Below are positions 13,301 through 25,107 of a stretch of 64,000 bases of DNA, in pieces. A model generated the notes under the pieces. It ran no database searches and was not told the DNA's origin. It worked only from the letters and a program-made list of their open reading frames with translations. Each line of letters begins with the position of its first letter. Position 1 is the first letter of the stretch. Source of the stretch: Symbiodinium natans. Lineage: Eukaryota > Sar > Dinophyceae > Suessiales > Symbiodiniaceae. The position numbers and the translations under genes were made by a program. The stretch is taken from assembly GCA_905221605.1 (NCBI GenBank), contig CAJNDS010002839.1, forward strand, positions 142,501 through 206,500, written 5' to 3'.

Positions 13301-14107
13301 CTTCAACTGTACATGTTGGACTGAATTCATGACGCCTCCACATCCGGATGCCAAACTTAACGCAAAAGTCTGCGCACACTGAAGCCTACATATGTATCTG
13401 TATATATATATATACATATATTTATGTATTTATATATCACCCAGCAAGGGGATCAAAGGTCACGCCTGTAAGGGTTGCTCTAGTGCCTGAGGAAGGTGAC
13501 ATCAAGGCACATTGTGAGAGCAATGGCCAAGGTTGGCCGGAGACTTAACCGAGACTGGGTCATTGAGTATATGGAGTCATGAAAGGCATATACGCAGGTA
13601 CCTGTGAATAACCAGAGCAGAATTGGCTCAGGCTGTTGTTATTGAAGTTTCTGCCAACAGTCAGCGAACCGCAGACAGCTCGCATCATGGGAGCCCGCTT
13701 TGCGGTACATTGCTACCTTGAAAGTACGGCACGAAATAGACAAGTATGACGTCTCCGCCTCCTTTTGAAAGGACTCCTGTTTTGAATCCTTTCACGAAGC
13801 CTGCCAGAGTCAGCTAGGATCGAGTAGAGCGTGTTCGGGCCTGGCTCTGCTCCAAGAGTGCCGGATCGCGTGCTTCATGCAGAATCTCTCTGTAGACGCG
13901 CTGGGCTTTGGATCGGTTGACCACTTCTCCCTCCATCAGCTTCGCACCGATTTGCATGGCAAAGCGGCTTGGCATGGCCGGACCATCTACTCCGACTGGC
14001 AAAGCAAAGGAGAACCGGCCTCAGTAGGCGGTGGACTGGCGGCAGACTATGGAGGACAGGTGGACGACAGTATTTGACACTCCTGTCACTTGCGTCCCCG
14101 CTATGTC
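10386..14107 (-). CDS. VIT-vWA-TPR-DUF2135 protein, bacterial-like architecture
   Basis: Exons, minus strand: 14107-13841, 13261-12507, 12342-10386 (TAG stop). The first ends a VIT domain (RFAMQIGAKLMEGEVVNRSK, REILHEARDPALLEQ), which continues in exon 2 (GNIFTARVFPIEP). A von Willebrand A domain follows, with the MIDAS DTSAS motif, the metal-site Thr in GATDM and Asp in LILSD. Exon 3 finishes vWA, then has a hydrophobic helix (LYLLLILPLLFLNFLP), TPR-like helices and a C-terminal DUF2135/YfaP-like domain (SWLTDANDVDLHV). Intron 1 (579 nt) is GC-AG with CAGG at both edges; intron 2 (164 nt) is GT-AG after a poly-T tract. The VIT exon has an in-frame TGA at 14023-14021, so the gene may be broken. 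The fused layout is typical of bacterial surface or periplasmic proteins, so ancient transfer is likely. The upstream start was not found; ligand unknown. Confidence 0.85.
13395..13438. repeat. TATA microsatellite inside an intron
   Basis: TATATA/TATG repeat lying in the 579 nt intron of the VIT-vWA gene. Confidence 0.9.
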
Positions 14108-16965
14108 CTGCCACTTGCAACTCTACGCCCTCCCAGAATGTTGCCAAACCTTGGCAGGCATGTGGTATTCCTGCCATGACACCTGAAACCAACCCCGTCA
14201 TCTGTGACTACCTCGTCCTAGTCCAGCCTTTCGGTAAAAAGGGTTTCGGTCTGACCCATTTCTGATGTCTAGTGGCTTTCGGGGAAGGCGGGAACGACAT
14301 CGTGCAAAATGAACAAACACGCACCCACTCGGACATTCACGATTGCTCTTTCACCCAACGTCCACCCCCAGGTGCCCTTGCCCGGCGGCCTCGCACTAGC
14401 GGTTAGAATAGAAGCCCGATACTTCCATGCCTCCAAACCCCAATAAGGCGTGCAAAGCCCTGTAGTGTCGGGGCATGTCGGGGCTAAAAATAGGAAAGTT
14501 TGTATTGCCCACTAAAAAAACCCGGAAGCTCCCAAGACCACCCCTTCAGGTCGAGATGTGCACGGCACTGTGCGGGAGAAGGTGTCTAGCCAGAACATGC
14601 ACCGGACTGTGGCGGGTGCACGATTTTGGTCGACATCAGCACAGCACTGTCAGGAACACGATGATACAAATTGTGCACGGGACTGTTGTGGGAGCATGAC
14701 TGTTGGTGTCTTGGTACCACTCTAGGAAACGCCCTTCAAAGTGATTGCGATTTCCTTGAGGCCGCCACCCGTCATCTGTGACTACACAAGCTTGCTTCCA
14801 AAACGTCTGAGAATGTAAGGAGTCACAAATGACTGGAGCGCCGCGGTGACTACAGATCAAAGCTGTGAGGCATGCTCGCCAACATGAGAAGCACCAAGAC
14901 GGTGACCCTCCATTCTCCGATCTTCTGGATTTTGAAAAACCATCTCATTCTCGACCATTGCGAAGGGTCCAAACAGGGCTGCGCTCACAGCCAGCTTTAA
15001 GAACACCAGCTCCTGGCCATACAATATCTATGCTCTGGATTGCACAGCTGCAAGCAGAAAAAACAGGCCCACTAGGCTACCTAATCTACAACTATCTACA
15101 ACTCGCAAACTGCTTCGGGAGCAGCTCATGAAAGCGGGGAACCGCCCTGAAGGCGAGTTCCGGTCCTGTCCCTCCGGATTCTGGAGAGAAACTGCCGGCC
15201 CAGCGGCTGCGCACACCAGAGGCGCCAGCGGCGCCAGCCATGTCAACATACGGCCCCAGAGGCTCCACATCCTACAGCACCGCCGACGAGGTGACCTGAA
15301 CAACTGGCCCCCGACCCTCAAATGGCTGCAGGGGAGCGATGGGATTTCCAAGCATACTGCAAAACACTGCAAGACTGCAAGAGCCCAGTCCAGTGCCTCG
15401 TCGGCAGAAGCTTCCTGAAGTGGCCAGAACATGTCGTTCCTGGCAGAAGCTTTTGCTGCTGTTGAAGAGGCCTACAAAGAGGCCTGCAATCCGCTCACAG
15501 AAAAATTCGCACGCTCATCGAGCCTTGCAACCTCGGCATCATCCAGCAGGAGGCGCCGAAGCATTCCAGGACCCCTAATCGCAGCGTTGCCGATGCCGTG
15601 ATGCTACATGAGTATCTACATGTATCGACCGGCCTCTCCACAACAGTGCCAGGTACATCGGGTAGGCAGCTCAGGAAGCCTCTCATCTTGCATCCATTGA
15701 AAGCCATTCCAGGGCCTTTGTCAAACTTTGCAGCTTGGCGGCTGCTGGTCGAAAGCAGCGCCACGGCTCTGGCACCCAGTCCAGCTGCCCGCCACGTTAA
15801 ACGCGGCTCAGTCAGGGCAAGGTAGTTTGTGCCTGTACCTCAGTTGGGGGAGGTGGCCCCTAGGTCCTAAAAGCACTTGAAACGCGCTACAAGACTATTC
15901 TGTTACAAGTCCTTGTCGTGGAGCGGCCAAGCCTGTGAAAAGCCAACCTGCTCCTACCGGACCAACCACCACGGACCACAACCATGAACCTGCTCTCGGC
16001 TCCAGTTAAGACTTCTGAAGCTGGATCTGGCCTTTCCGAATGCAAGCTAGAAGCCTTGGGGGCTCTGTAGGCTCAGGACATGTACCGCGATGCCGCAGCT
16101 GTCCTCCTGGCACAAACATGCCATGCTTTGCTGCATTCTGGCTCACGCAACAGAATCCAAGCTGAACCCCACAGCTTCCTTGTCCGCCATAGGACCCAAT
16201 GACAGAAGCTGCTCGATCTCTTGGCATTGCTGGTTTAAGTGCAGCACCACCTCAACTACCAGGCAGCAAGGTGCCCTCCACTCACAGCACTTTTAAGCTG
16301 CTCAAGGGCCAAGCAATGGCTTTCATGTCCGTAACCGAGACAAGTGGCCGCCGAAGTAGCCCGAGGCAGTCCAACACCTTCCAGCCATTGACCCTGTGCA
16401 GATCTCACCACCTCAACTCGCTTTGCGTCTTTTGTCGAGGGGTACATCACACACCGGGCAGTGAATTCCCCAATTGTCCGCATATTCAACTTTGTTCCAA
16501 AATGTTCCAAAATGCGGGGAGGCTTGCTACGTTGCACGAGGAAATGCCATGCGAAATGCTGCATGCTGCATTAGGTGTACCGACGCAAGGCGCGCGATCG
16601 TAGCGATAGGAAAGCCGATTGAGACCCGACAGCCAGTAGACGAAGGAATTCAAGGACTTTTGTCTCCGGAAGCCATTCTACGTCTTGCCCCAGAGCGGCC
16701 AACAACAGCATCGAAACGCGAGAACATGCGAGAACCCTTCTGCCTCCGCTACATCTGCTCCGCCTTTCTTGCTGTTGCAACCCGAACTTGGAGGAACCAT
16801 CTCTCTCTCTCTCTGGCCCCACCCTCAGACGTGTCTCAGCCCAAGCTGCCTGGGTCCAAGCCTCAGAGGCCTTCGGAACGCGGCACGAAGGCTCGCGCAG
16901 CGCCGTCTGCAGTGCCAGCTTCGCCCACTCGAGCTTGAAAGAGGAGGCCTAGGCACTTTACGCTT
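14108..16965. other. 5' flank of the VIT-vWA gene; mostly unassigned
   Basis: The missing 5' exon of the VIT-vWA gene should lie here or beyond. The best candidate is the signal-peptide-like segment at 15270-15118. Otherwise no domain was seen. Confidence 0.4.
15118..15270 (-). CDS. Candidate signal-peptide first exon
   Basis: An ATG at 15270 starts MWSLWGRMLTWLAPLAPLV followed by small residues (CAAAGPAVS), a textbook secretory signal, then a polar stretch with PEGQDRNSPSGRF. It lies upstream of the VIT-vWA exons in the same orientation and would suit a membrane or secreted VIT protein. No splice path was verified. Confidence 0.25.
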
Positions 16966-17350
16966 CTAACTGGAATGCCTTTGAGATCCTTTGAGTGACT
17001 CACAGGACAGAAATCCTGGCATAGCTGCTGAGAGACTCCGTGCTTGCGGAAGATGAGGTCTTTGACGCCGGCTTGCCCAGAAAGCACCTGAGCCGCGAGA
17101 CCGCAGATGCCACAACGGGAGCGTTTCTTCCATGAGGTTGGGTGGAGCAAAGGCAAGAAAGGCCCACAAAGATGTAGCAGGGCCACCTGCTGCGACGGTC
17201 CATTGCATCTGAGTGACATCCATCAGAGTCTCGACTTCGTCCTCTGGCACACCCAAGGCCAGCATGGCTGGCTTGAAGGCTTTTCGACGCACGCAGCCTG
17301 ACAGCGCCGCGCTTGGAACAAGTGCATCGATGGCAGATATGAATTGATAT
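16966..17350 (-). CDS. Candidate exons of an unassigned protein
   Basis: A minus-strand frame contains AFKPAMLALGVPEDEVETL and QFISAIDALVPSAAL, which resemble paired helices of an EF-hand-like or other small helical domain but lack a recognisable calcium loop. A second protein-like piece (VKDLIFRKHGVSQQLCQDF) follows in another frame at about 17070-17000, suggesting an intron between them. Function not assigned. Confidence 0.35.
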
Positions 17351-17399
17351 GTATTGATATTTGCGAGGAGGAGGGAGGATCGGAGGAGAATCAACAGCT

Positions 17400-18475
17400 T
17401 GACGCAAGGCCACAATTTGCCGTACTGGAGTCGCCACGCAACGTGAGAAAACTAGAAAGACCATCAAAACATGTCGAACAAAAACATGAGAAGATTGAAT
17501 TCAGAATGGCGCGCAAACACCTTTTCACCTTGTGTGCATACCGGATTCCTGGGGAGGAGCCCGACAAAGGCTTGTGAGAGACGATGGTAGAGACATGTTC
17601 CCCGGGACTCGCAATGCCCTCATGCCATGGCATCCCTGCCTTTCAACTCCAAGGCTGCTTTCCAGCCGCCTCGCTGAGGCTCCATGCAGGGGGTGTTGCT
17701 TGCGCTGCTCAGGTGCACGGACGTCACGGGAGCCCGAAACACGAAGCCGGACATGTCGTCCTTGTCATTCATGTGCCAGGATGCATCCTGCAAGGTGCAT
17801 CTGCCGCACAACGGCAGTGCGAGATGACAGCGTCAGAAAACGTGCTGCGCGGTCAAGTACAAGAAACAATGAAATGACACGCAGGCACACAGGCTTTCGT
17901 GGGCTGCTTGAAGAACTTTGCTTACAGCTTCGTCCTCCGTGCAGTAGTATATAATGGCACCAGCTGGTGACCGGTACAAGGAGCGTCTGTTGTGCCGCCC
18001 AGACCATTTGTAGGTTCCACTGCAACGGCCCGCATTGCTGACCTGGGGAGTTTAGGGCTGACGATGATGGCTTAGGAATGCTTCGGGCTTCAGATTGTGG
18101 ATTTGGTTTGCCCGTTTGATGGGTTCTTCCTACAACTTCAGAGATACATACTACTAACTTGTGGGTGAAGAGAAGGTCTTAGAATCTTAGAAGGGCAGAG
18201 GTTTTGCGGTTTTATGAGCGATGGTTTGATCGCTTAGGTTCTCTGCAAGAGTTTAGAGTTTAGGTGTTGGGTTTCAGGTTGAGGGGTTTAGGGCTTGCGG
18301 CTTCAGGTCTCCTAAACCGCGCCTGAACGGTCCAGCAACGGGCCTTCTGCTTGTACTTCTGCGCGGCGACCAGACGCAGCACATGCCGCTTCAGGCTCAC
18401 CTCGCCATGGATCTGGGCTTCCTGCCAGGCTGAGGCACGTGGACACCAGGCCGGCTCAGAACTGGCGGGTTCTTA
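17400..18475. other. Intergenic with weak telomere-like patch
   Basis: Nothing coding was recognised. A degenerate TTTAGGG-like patch lies at about 18240-18302 (units such as GTTTAGAGTTTAGG and GGGGTTTAGGG). Confidence 0.4.
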
Positions 18476-18489
18476 GTGTCCATTAAAGG

Positions 18490-18553
18490 GTATGTGTGTG
18501 TATGTATATATATATATATACGCATATACATTTATATATATATATATATATAT
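18490..18553. repeat. TATA microsatellite
   Basis: TATATA with TG and CA interruptions. Confidence 0.95.
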
Positions 18554-18742
18554 CCCTCATTCCCTATTAAGAACCGGGGGGAAAAGTTTAAAGGCTGGGA
18601 TCGGGGTTCCGTCCTTGTAGATGTTGAGCACCCTGGAGTCCCCAACGGCAGGGCAGTCGATTCGGATCCGTCCTTGCCCAGCTCCGGGCCACAAGGCCCA
18701 CTTGTAGCTCTTCCTGAGAGGAACCGCTACACATCCTTGCAC

Positions 18743-19358
18743 TCATTTTAAGCACTGCCGTCTTGACATCTTCCCCCCCCCCTTTTTACGACCTCGTCTG
18801 CTTTTCGTAAGAACTCTCCTTTTGGCCTGCTGCTCACAAATCGGTCCCAGTGGCGGGGGAGGATGCTTGAAGTCTGGCCCAAACTGGAAGGACGCGCGGC
18901 CCCTGAGGGAGATGGCGGGATAGAGGCCCTCGTTGAAGGTTGGCATGTCCTCTTCCAAGACTTGTGGCCTCCACGGCTCGCTCCAGGCCCCGTTGGATGC
19001 AAAGCAGATTGCACGGAAATCGAAGTCCACCACGACTCCCACCACGACTCTTTCGGCCAGAACAGACTGATGTCCGTCCTCGTAATAGACATCTGAGTCT
19101 TTCTTCTTCCAGCTGACATCCCAGGCACAGAGAGGCCCACCCTTCAAGCAAGCACCTCAGAGTCACATGAGTCAGCTGGACTCTATTTCTTCTATTTCTC
19201 CTAATTCTTCTGTACGCTTCTTGCTTGGGCCATCTGAGAGGGCTACCGTGCATGCCATCGACGCCACAGCTGTACTCATCGTCGCCGATGCCGCTGGTGG
19301 ACTGCACGCCGGGCAGGCACTGGAACAGGTCGCTTGCCAAGCCAACCTGCAACAAGCT
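18743..19358 (-). CDS. SPRY-domain protein block
   Basis: Two exons join cleanly: about 19358-19247 and 19155-18743, across a 91 nt GT-AG intron (donor CACG|GT, acceptor GAG|GT). The joined product has SPRY-domain features in order: QVGLASDLFQC, the GIGDDEYSCGVDG turn, SWKKKDSD, the VVGVVVDFDFRAICFASNG strand pair and YPAISLRGRASFQFG. SPRY domains are protein-binding beta-sandwiches. After the domain comes a basic tail ending at TGA 18745-18743. The start exon is not visible, and the 5' edge at 19358 is a guess from an AG. It lies just downstream of the DUF3626 gene on the same strand and could be its 3' part or a separate gene. Confidence 0.75.
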
Positions 19359-19802
19359 CTGCGAAGCTCAGCGGTGCACTTCAGCCAAGCAAACGGGGCA
19401 GCTACCAGATCGGAGGACGCTTTTCTCATTCACCCACATACGAAAAAGATCTGCCATCAAATTGCGAGGAGTGAACTATGGAGCCATGTGTAGCATAGCC
19501 AGAGGTTGAAGGGCAAAGCAACGATGACGCTAATGTGATTTTAAGCGTACCTTCACATCATGATGTGATTTGCACTCGGCATCACTGTCCCGCAGCAACA
19601 TGTAACTTCTTCTCATCATGGACCAGAGATGACCAGAGACAAGCTTGCAAACACGACGCGCCTGGGGCAAACTGCACTCTTCGATCAATTCGACCTCGAA
19701 GAAGAAGCAACCTTACATCTCAGGTGCCAGATATTGCAAAACGAAGGAGACCCGCCACCTCTGCTCTGCGTTTTTTGATCTCCTCTACGGTGTCAGTGTG
19801 CG

Positions 19803-20437
<635 letters not shown>

Positions 20438-20678
20438 AGGAAACATTCCGTGCCAGGACACCCGCCTTGCGCTTCAGCTGTGGGAAGCCGAAGCTCACCC
20501 ACTGTTGTGTCGGATCCTCGGTGCTGCCTCGCAGAGGCCACAATCATTATGACCTTCGAACCTCTTCAGTATACTCATTGCACCCTTCCGATGCAACCTT
20601 TGCACCCATGTCATGACGGCGCATGGGCGGTGCCTCGCAGAAGCCTTGGTGCCTCTGAGCTCGGGCGTGCAGGGGGTG

Positions 20679-23600
20679 CCGTGGCAACGTCCACCAACTT
20701 GCGGATCTCCTCATCTTCGTACTCTTCCAATACCTCAGCTTGCGCGTTCGGGTGTTGGGGCATGGGGCGTTGGGCATTTACGAACACGGCGAGCAAAGGT
20801 TCGGCCTCCGGCCGACAGGCTTTGGGAACAAGCAGACCAGGATCCATCACGGCCCACACACACCCCTCCCCTATGAAAGCTGGTTGCTAAATGCTGCTAA
20901 GTTCTTTTCAACCTCATGTACGCCACGGGCTCAAAGTTGCGGGTTTACAGGTCAGTTGCTCTCTGGTCTTTTTCTCGTCCCGTGGCTTTGGCCGGCCAAG
21001 CTGCCAAGATGGAACGCACAAGCGCTTACAATGAGAAAAACAAAACAAAAAGGCTCTACGGATCAGCCAGGCACATGTGCGTACTTGTCGAGCACTGCCA
21101 GCCGAGAGCCTGCCAAGGGATGCCAAAGACGAGGCAAAAATCGTTGCAAATCACCTCAACCTGCACTACTGCGAAAGTTTGCTCCAACAAAGTGCAGCAC
21201 TGCGGAGGCTAGAGTTTTTTTACATGCATGGTTCGTCCACACTCCCCCGTCACTCCCACTCGGCCTGAGATGCCTCCAGAATCCTCAGGGGCGAAAGTGC
21301 ACCGGAGCCGAACATCCTTGAGGACCAGGTAGGAATCACCGTATTGCAAGGCGGGCTTGCAACCTTCAAAGTCGTTCGTGACCTCAGCGTTGCAGATGCA
21401 TTCCTTGCCGAGGGGCTGGTCGCACTCCCAAAAGTTTAGATCGCCTAGTCAGCTGACCACGCAGTCCCTTACGGGAGCCTCTGCAGACAGCAACCATGAC
21501 GCGTTGGACCGTGGACTGGGCTTGGGTCATGCTGGGCTCACGGTACCATGTTTTGAGGGGTTCGGGTTCCCTGTGAAAAGGGACTGGGCCTACCGGCTCA
21601 GCAAGCGCTGAAGTATTCAGTATCCCTGCTCTGCCATCGCTCCAAGTGGCGTTCAAGGCTCCATACTTGCATCGCTCGAAAGGCTTGGCGTCGTCATATG
21701 CATCCCCAAAGAGGTCTCGCTCCCACGTGACGCGTGTCTGATTGCCTTAAGCAAATGAGGCGCAGAGGTCTTAATCCAAGAACCCCATGAACGAGCTAAG
21801 ACTGCTTTGCCAGATTTTGCCAGGTGGCCCTCATCGATGGCTCCGTACGAGGTCTTGGTCTCAAATTGGCTCCTATTGGCAGAAGCAGCATCCGGGAATG
21901 TCACGGAGGGTCTTCAGATGAGGGTCTTCCGATGAGGTCCCTGGAATGATCTCCTGTAGTACTCGTCGGACTCCAAGAACCGGCCCACAGTGTCAATATT
22001 GACATGAATAATGACAGGCGCGAGATCTTGTATCCAGCTCAACACAGCCTGGCAGCTTCTGGCTCCCGTCCGGCACGTCACGTGCTGCATGCTATGCATG
22101 ATACCGTGGGAGAATGATGCGGATGTGGCCTGCAACTCCTTGTCGCTGAAGCCCATCTTCTGGAAGCGCTCGAGAACCCTCGGTTCGGCTTCCTGCGAGT
22201 TGCCCCCACCCCATGTGCCCCGATGATCAACGATCCCAGATTATGCGGATCAGCATGGGGCTTGGCGTCCTCGTGGCTGGCCGCGGCATGAGCTCGAATC
22301 TGTGCCAAGGCCCGGCGCTGGCAGCTCGTCAGGCGGCACACCTTTACAAAGAGAGGGTCACTGGGTGGGCTGAAACATGCCCGACACTCATACAGGGGGA
22401 AGGGGGAGGTGGAAGCCGAAACATTCGTTCAACGCGGACCCGGCACGCGAAAGGCAAAATGAAAAGAGGATGAAGGCTGTAAGTTGGCTGTAAGTTGGCC
22501 TCCCGCATCTCAGAGGCTGGGAAGATGGAGTCCCAGAAGGGCTGGTCCTCCTCGTGGATGCCCACCTTTCAAGCGGAAATAATATGACCCGAACCCCCAT
22601 CGCACAGGCTCCTCCAATTGAGCCTGTACTCGGTAATCCCCTCATTTGATTCTGAAACCCCCCTAATATAAGAGATCAGGGTGTAGGGTTTGAAGTCAAA
22701 GGTTTTCGGACAAGGGGTTGAGGCCAAGGGTCAGGTTCTAAGGATTCAGGGCTAAGGGTATAGAGCTTGCAGGTTTTACGGTTTAGAGTGTACAGCTTAG
22801 GGTTTAGCATTTCGGGCTCAACCCGCAAACTGAAACCTTCAACTCCTCCCTCCCTCCCTCCCTCCCTCCCTCTCTCCCTCTCTCATTCCCTTTGGGTTGA
22901 AGGTTTGGGATTTCAACGGGGGTAAACCGAACATGTATAATATTAAGGGATTGAGGGCGTTAGGCAATCTCCTTAGGCAGTAAAGCTTAAACCCAAAAAC
23001 AAATCCCCATTTTCCTGACCTGAGAATGCCAAAAGCGAAAGAAAGCCCCTTTTCTTTCGCCAGATCTGGATTTACATATTGGTGGGTGTGGGAGGTTTGG
23101 GGGAAACGGTTGCTCCCAGCATGGAACACGACGTGTGCGATTTAAGTTTGCGCCGCCTCGCGGAGGGCAGCAGCCACCTCGGCATCCTCCTCCGTGCTGA
23201 CGATCCAGTGCGCCGGAACGCAGGTCTTGCGTCCACCCCTCGAGAAGAGATGAGAGAAAAAAACCCCGAATGTCCGGTCCAGAACATGAAACCGCAAACA
23301 ACGCTCATCCTGCCTTAAAAACTCCAACTGCACCTCCAGCTGAGAGGGGGCGGCGATGTCCTCCTCTCCTTTGAAGTGCACGCCGATGACAATCGCCTCC
23401 TCCGCCTGTTCTGACTTCTTGCGATCAGGTTTCGTGCCAGCCTCAGTAGTGCAAGACAGCATGTGGCACAGCAACAAAGGCACGACCGCCGTACCGCATC
23501 TGGGCAGCATAGTAGTGACTCCGCACGCGCGCTCCGACTGCCACACCGGCAAGACTGGCGGCATCGCGGCGGGTGCTCGCGACCTGAGATGCGCATGCGG

Positions 23601-24676
23601 TACATGCGGCACCGGAGACTTGAGAGAAGTTCGACACCTGCTGCCGACGCTGCTCGAAGAGCCGCTGCACCTCAAAGAGCACGTAGCACACCGCATCACG
23701 CAGCGGGACACCATGCAGCACACCGCAGCACACCATGTAGCACACAGCACACGCCCACTTCTCGTCCGAGGCCAGCTTGCAGCAAGAGAGAGAGAGAGAG
23801 AAGAAAAACAAAATCCCACACAAAATCTTGAATCGTTGAATGTGTGCACTCTGCAGTCGGGGCGCTCCGCCCATGCGGCCCACGAAATCCTGGAACTCAT
23901 TCAAGCTGATGCTGCCTGGGCCAGGCTCTGCTAGGCTGTGCGAGGAGACACAGCAGCCTCTGAAGCCGCAAGAGAGGTTGGAGAGTTGACTTGGGATCAG
24001 GCCATCGGCGTCGTGGTCCAAGTCCTTCGGATCCACGTCAAAGCCAAGATAGGCTGCCAGTCGCGCCAGCTCACGGTCATCCAGGTGATCCGACCTACTA
24101 GTATAGGGGGCAAATCTGCTCCTAAACCCGGAAGGTGCTGAAAATGTAAAACACTCTTTCGAGGTACATGTTTCGCCCAAGATCCAGAACCGCACTTACC
24201 ACTGCTGAGGACACTGAGGGCCGTTGGGCCGGGGCCCTTGCCGGTCCACATCGAAGCGGTGGAAGGCCGTGTCGATGCGCTGCCGATCCAGATCGAGCCC
24301 TCAAGGCGTGCTGACTCACAGCGACACGACACGGGCCACATGCGTGAACGCATGTGAAAAGTGCTGTTGCGCGCGGATAGGAGGAAGAAAGGGTGACCCC
24401 AGCTGCTGCTCAGGCACCACGCTTGATTCGTTCCATGCAGGCCTTGCAATGTGCGAAGGTCAAGCCTACTTGGAGCACATGGAGGGGGCCTCATGTGAAC
24501 TTGTGCTCCTATGCAGCACAATATGCCAGATTCATACGATGATTCGTCAGTTTTCATCTGATTCCACAGCGAACCCAGACGCATTGAACACCCTCGAGGA
24601 GCTCTTGAGAAGCTCGCGAAGCTCCCTCTATCGCGCTCTCTCTGGCCTTCGCCTCCGCCGGGTCGCTCACCAACAC
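20679..24676 (-). CDS. EF-hand plus DUF3626 protein (dinoflagellate family)
   Basis: Exons by homology and phase: 24676-24592, 24299-24242, 24094-24003, 23915-23866, 23670-23638, about 23235-23152, 22565-22500, 22341-22267, 22192-22130, 22048-21954, 21872-21829, 21745-21651, 21382-21265, 21109-21075, 20733-20679. The N-terminal part is helical. An EF-hand pair follows: loop 1 is DVDRSDHLDDRE (D where G is usual), loop 2 is the canonical DHDADGSISLNE. The C-terminal half matches DUF3626-type proteins known from Symbiodinium models: LAPVIIHVNIDTVGRFLE, YYRSQFETKTS, WERDLFGDAYDDAKPFE, KYGALNVTND, QYGDSYLVLKDVRLRC, RLAVLDKYAHVLEEYEDEE. Its role is unknown; DUF3626 resembles toxin/ADP-ribosyl-transfer-like folds only by hearsay, so I assign no activity. 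Most donors are GC, one looks GA (21953). The expected continuation after 20679 is missing: a microsatellite follows, so the gene may be cut or continue into SPRY. Confidence 0.88.
22676..22886. repeat. Degenerate TTTAGGG-like stretch plus (CCCT)n
   Basis: From 22676 to about 22815 many units resemble TTTAGGG and AGGGTT with heavy decay. A (CCCT)n run lies at 22847-22886. All sits in a large intron of the DUF3626 gene. Confidence 0.7.
23785..23806. repeat. Short GA run in intron
   Basis: (GA)n on the plus strand, read as a CT pyrimidine tract on the coding strand just before the 23670 exon of the DUF3626 gene. Confidence 0.8.
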
Positions 24677-25107
24677 CTCTGCCCAAAAAGAACAGAATGC
24701 AAAACAATGGGAACCTCATGGCGCGTAGTATAGGTTTCTGGGCGTAGGAAAGGTTTCTGGCACCCCCAGTGGCTGATGCAAAGTACCCTTCCTTGAAGGC
24801 TATTCTTGCGCAATTCTGATGTTCAGTATATGCGTTCCATCGCGGTGGTCTCGTCTAACCTAGCCTTCACATCCGCCCCAAATGGTTTTACTCACAGTCC
24901 TGCTGCGCTTGCGAATTATGTCTCCAGGACCTGCTCTTGCTCATTGGACTGTCCACATCCAGGAAGCCCTGAAGCATCCTTAAACCAACTGCTCGCATGT
25001 GCTCACTCCACTACCCGATAAATCCCACGTGATTCAAGTAGCACAAGAACATCTCAAGATATATGAGGGTTTGAGAGCTTGAGCGCTTGAGCCGCCACCG
25101 ACTGTTC
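24677..25107. other. Region between DUF3626 gene and ankyrin gene
   Basis: The 5' exon(s) of the DUF3626 gene and the 3' end of the ankyrin gene should lie near here. I could not identify either. Confidence 0.35.

Noticed and set aside
20679-24676. Assigning a toxin or transferase activity to the DUF3626 gene
   Set aside because: Only family resemblance is visible; no catalytic motif I can defend.
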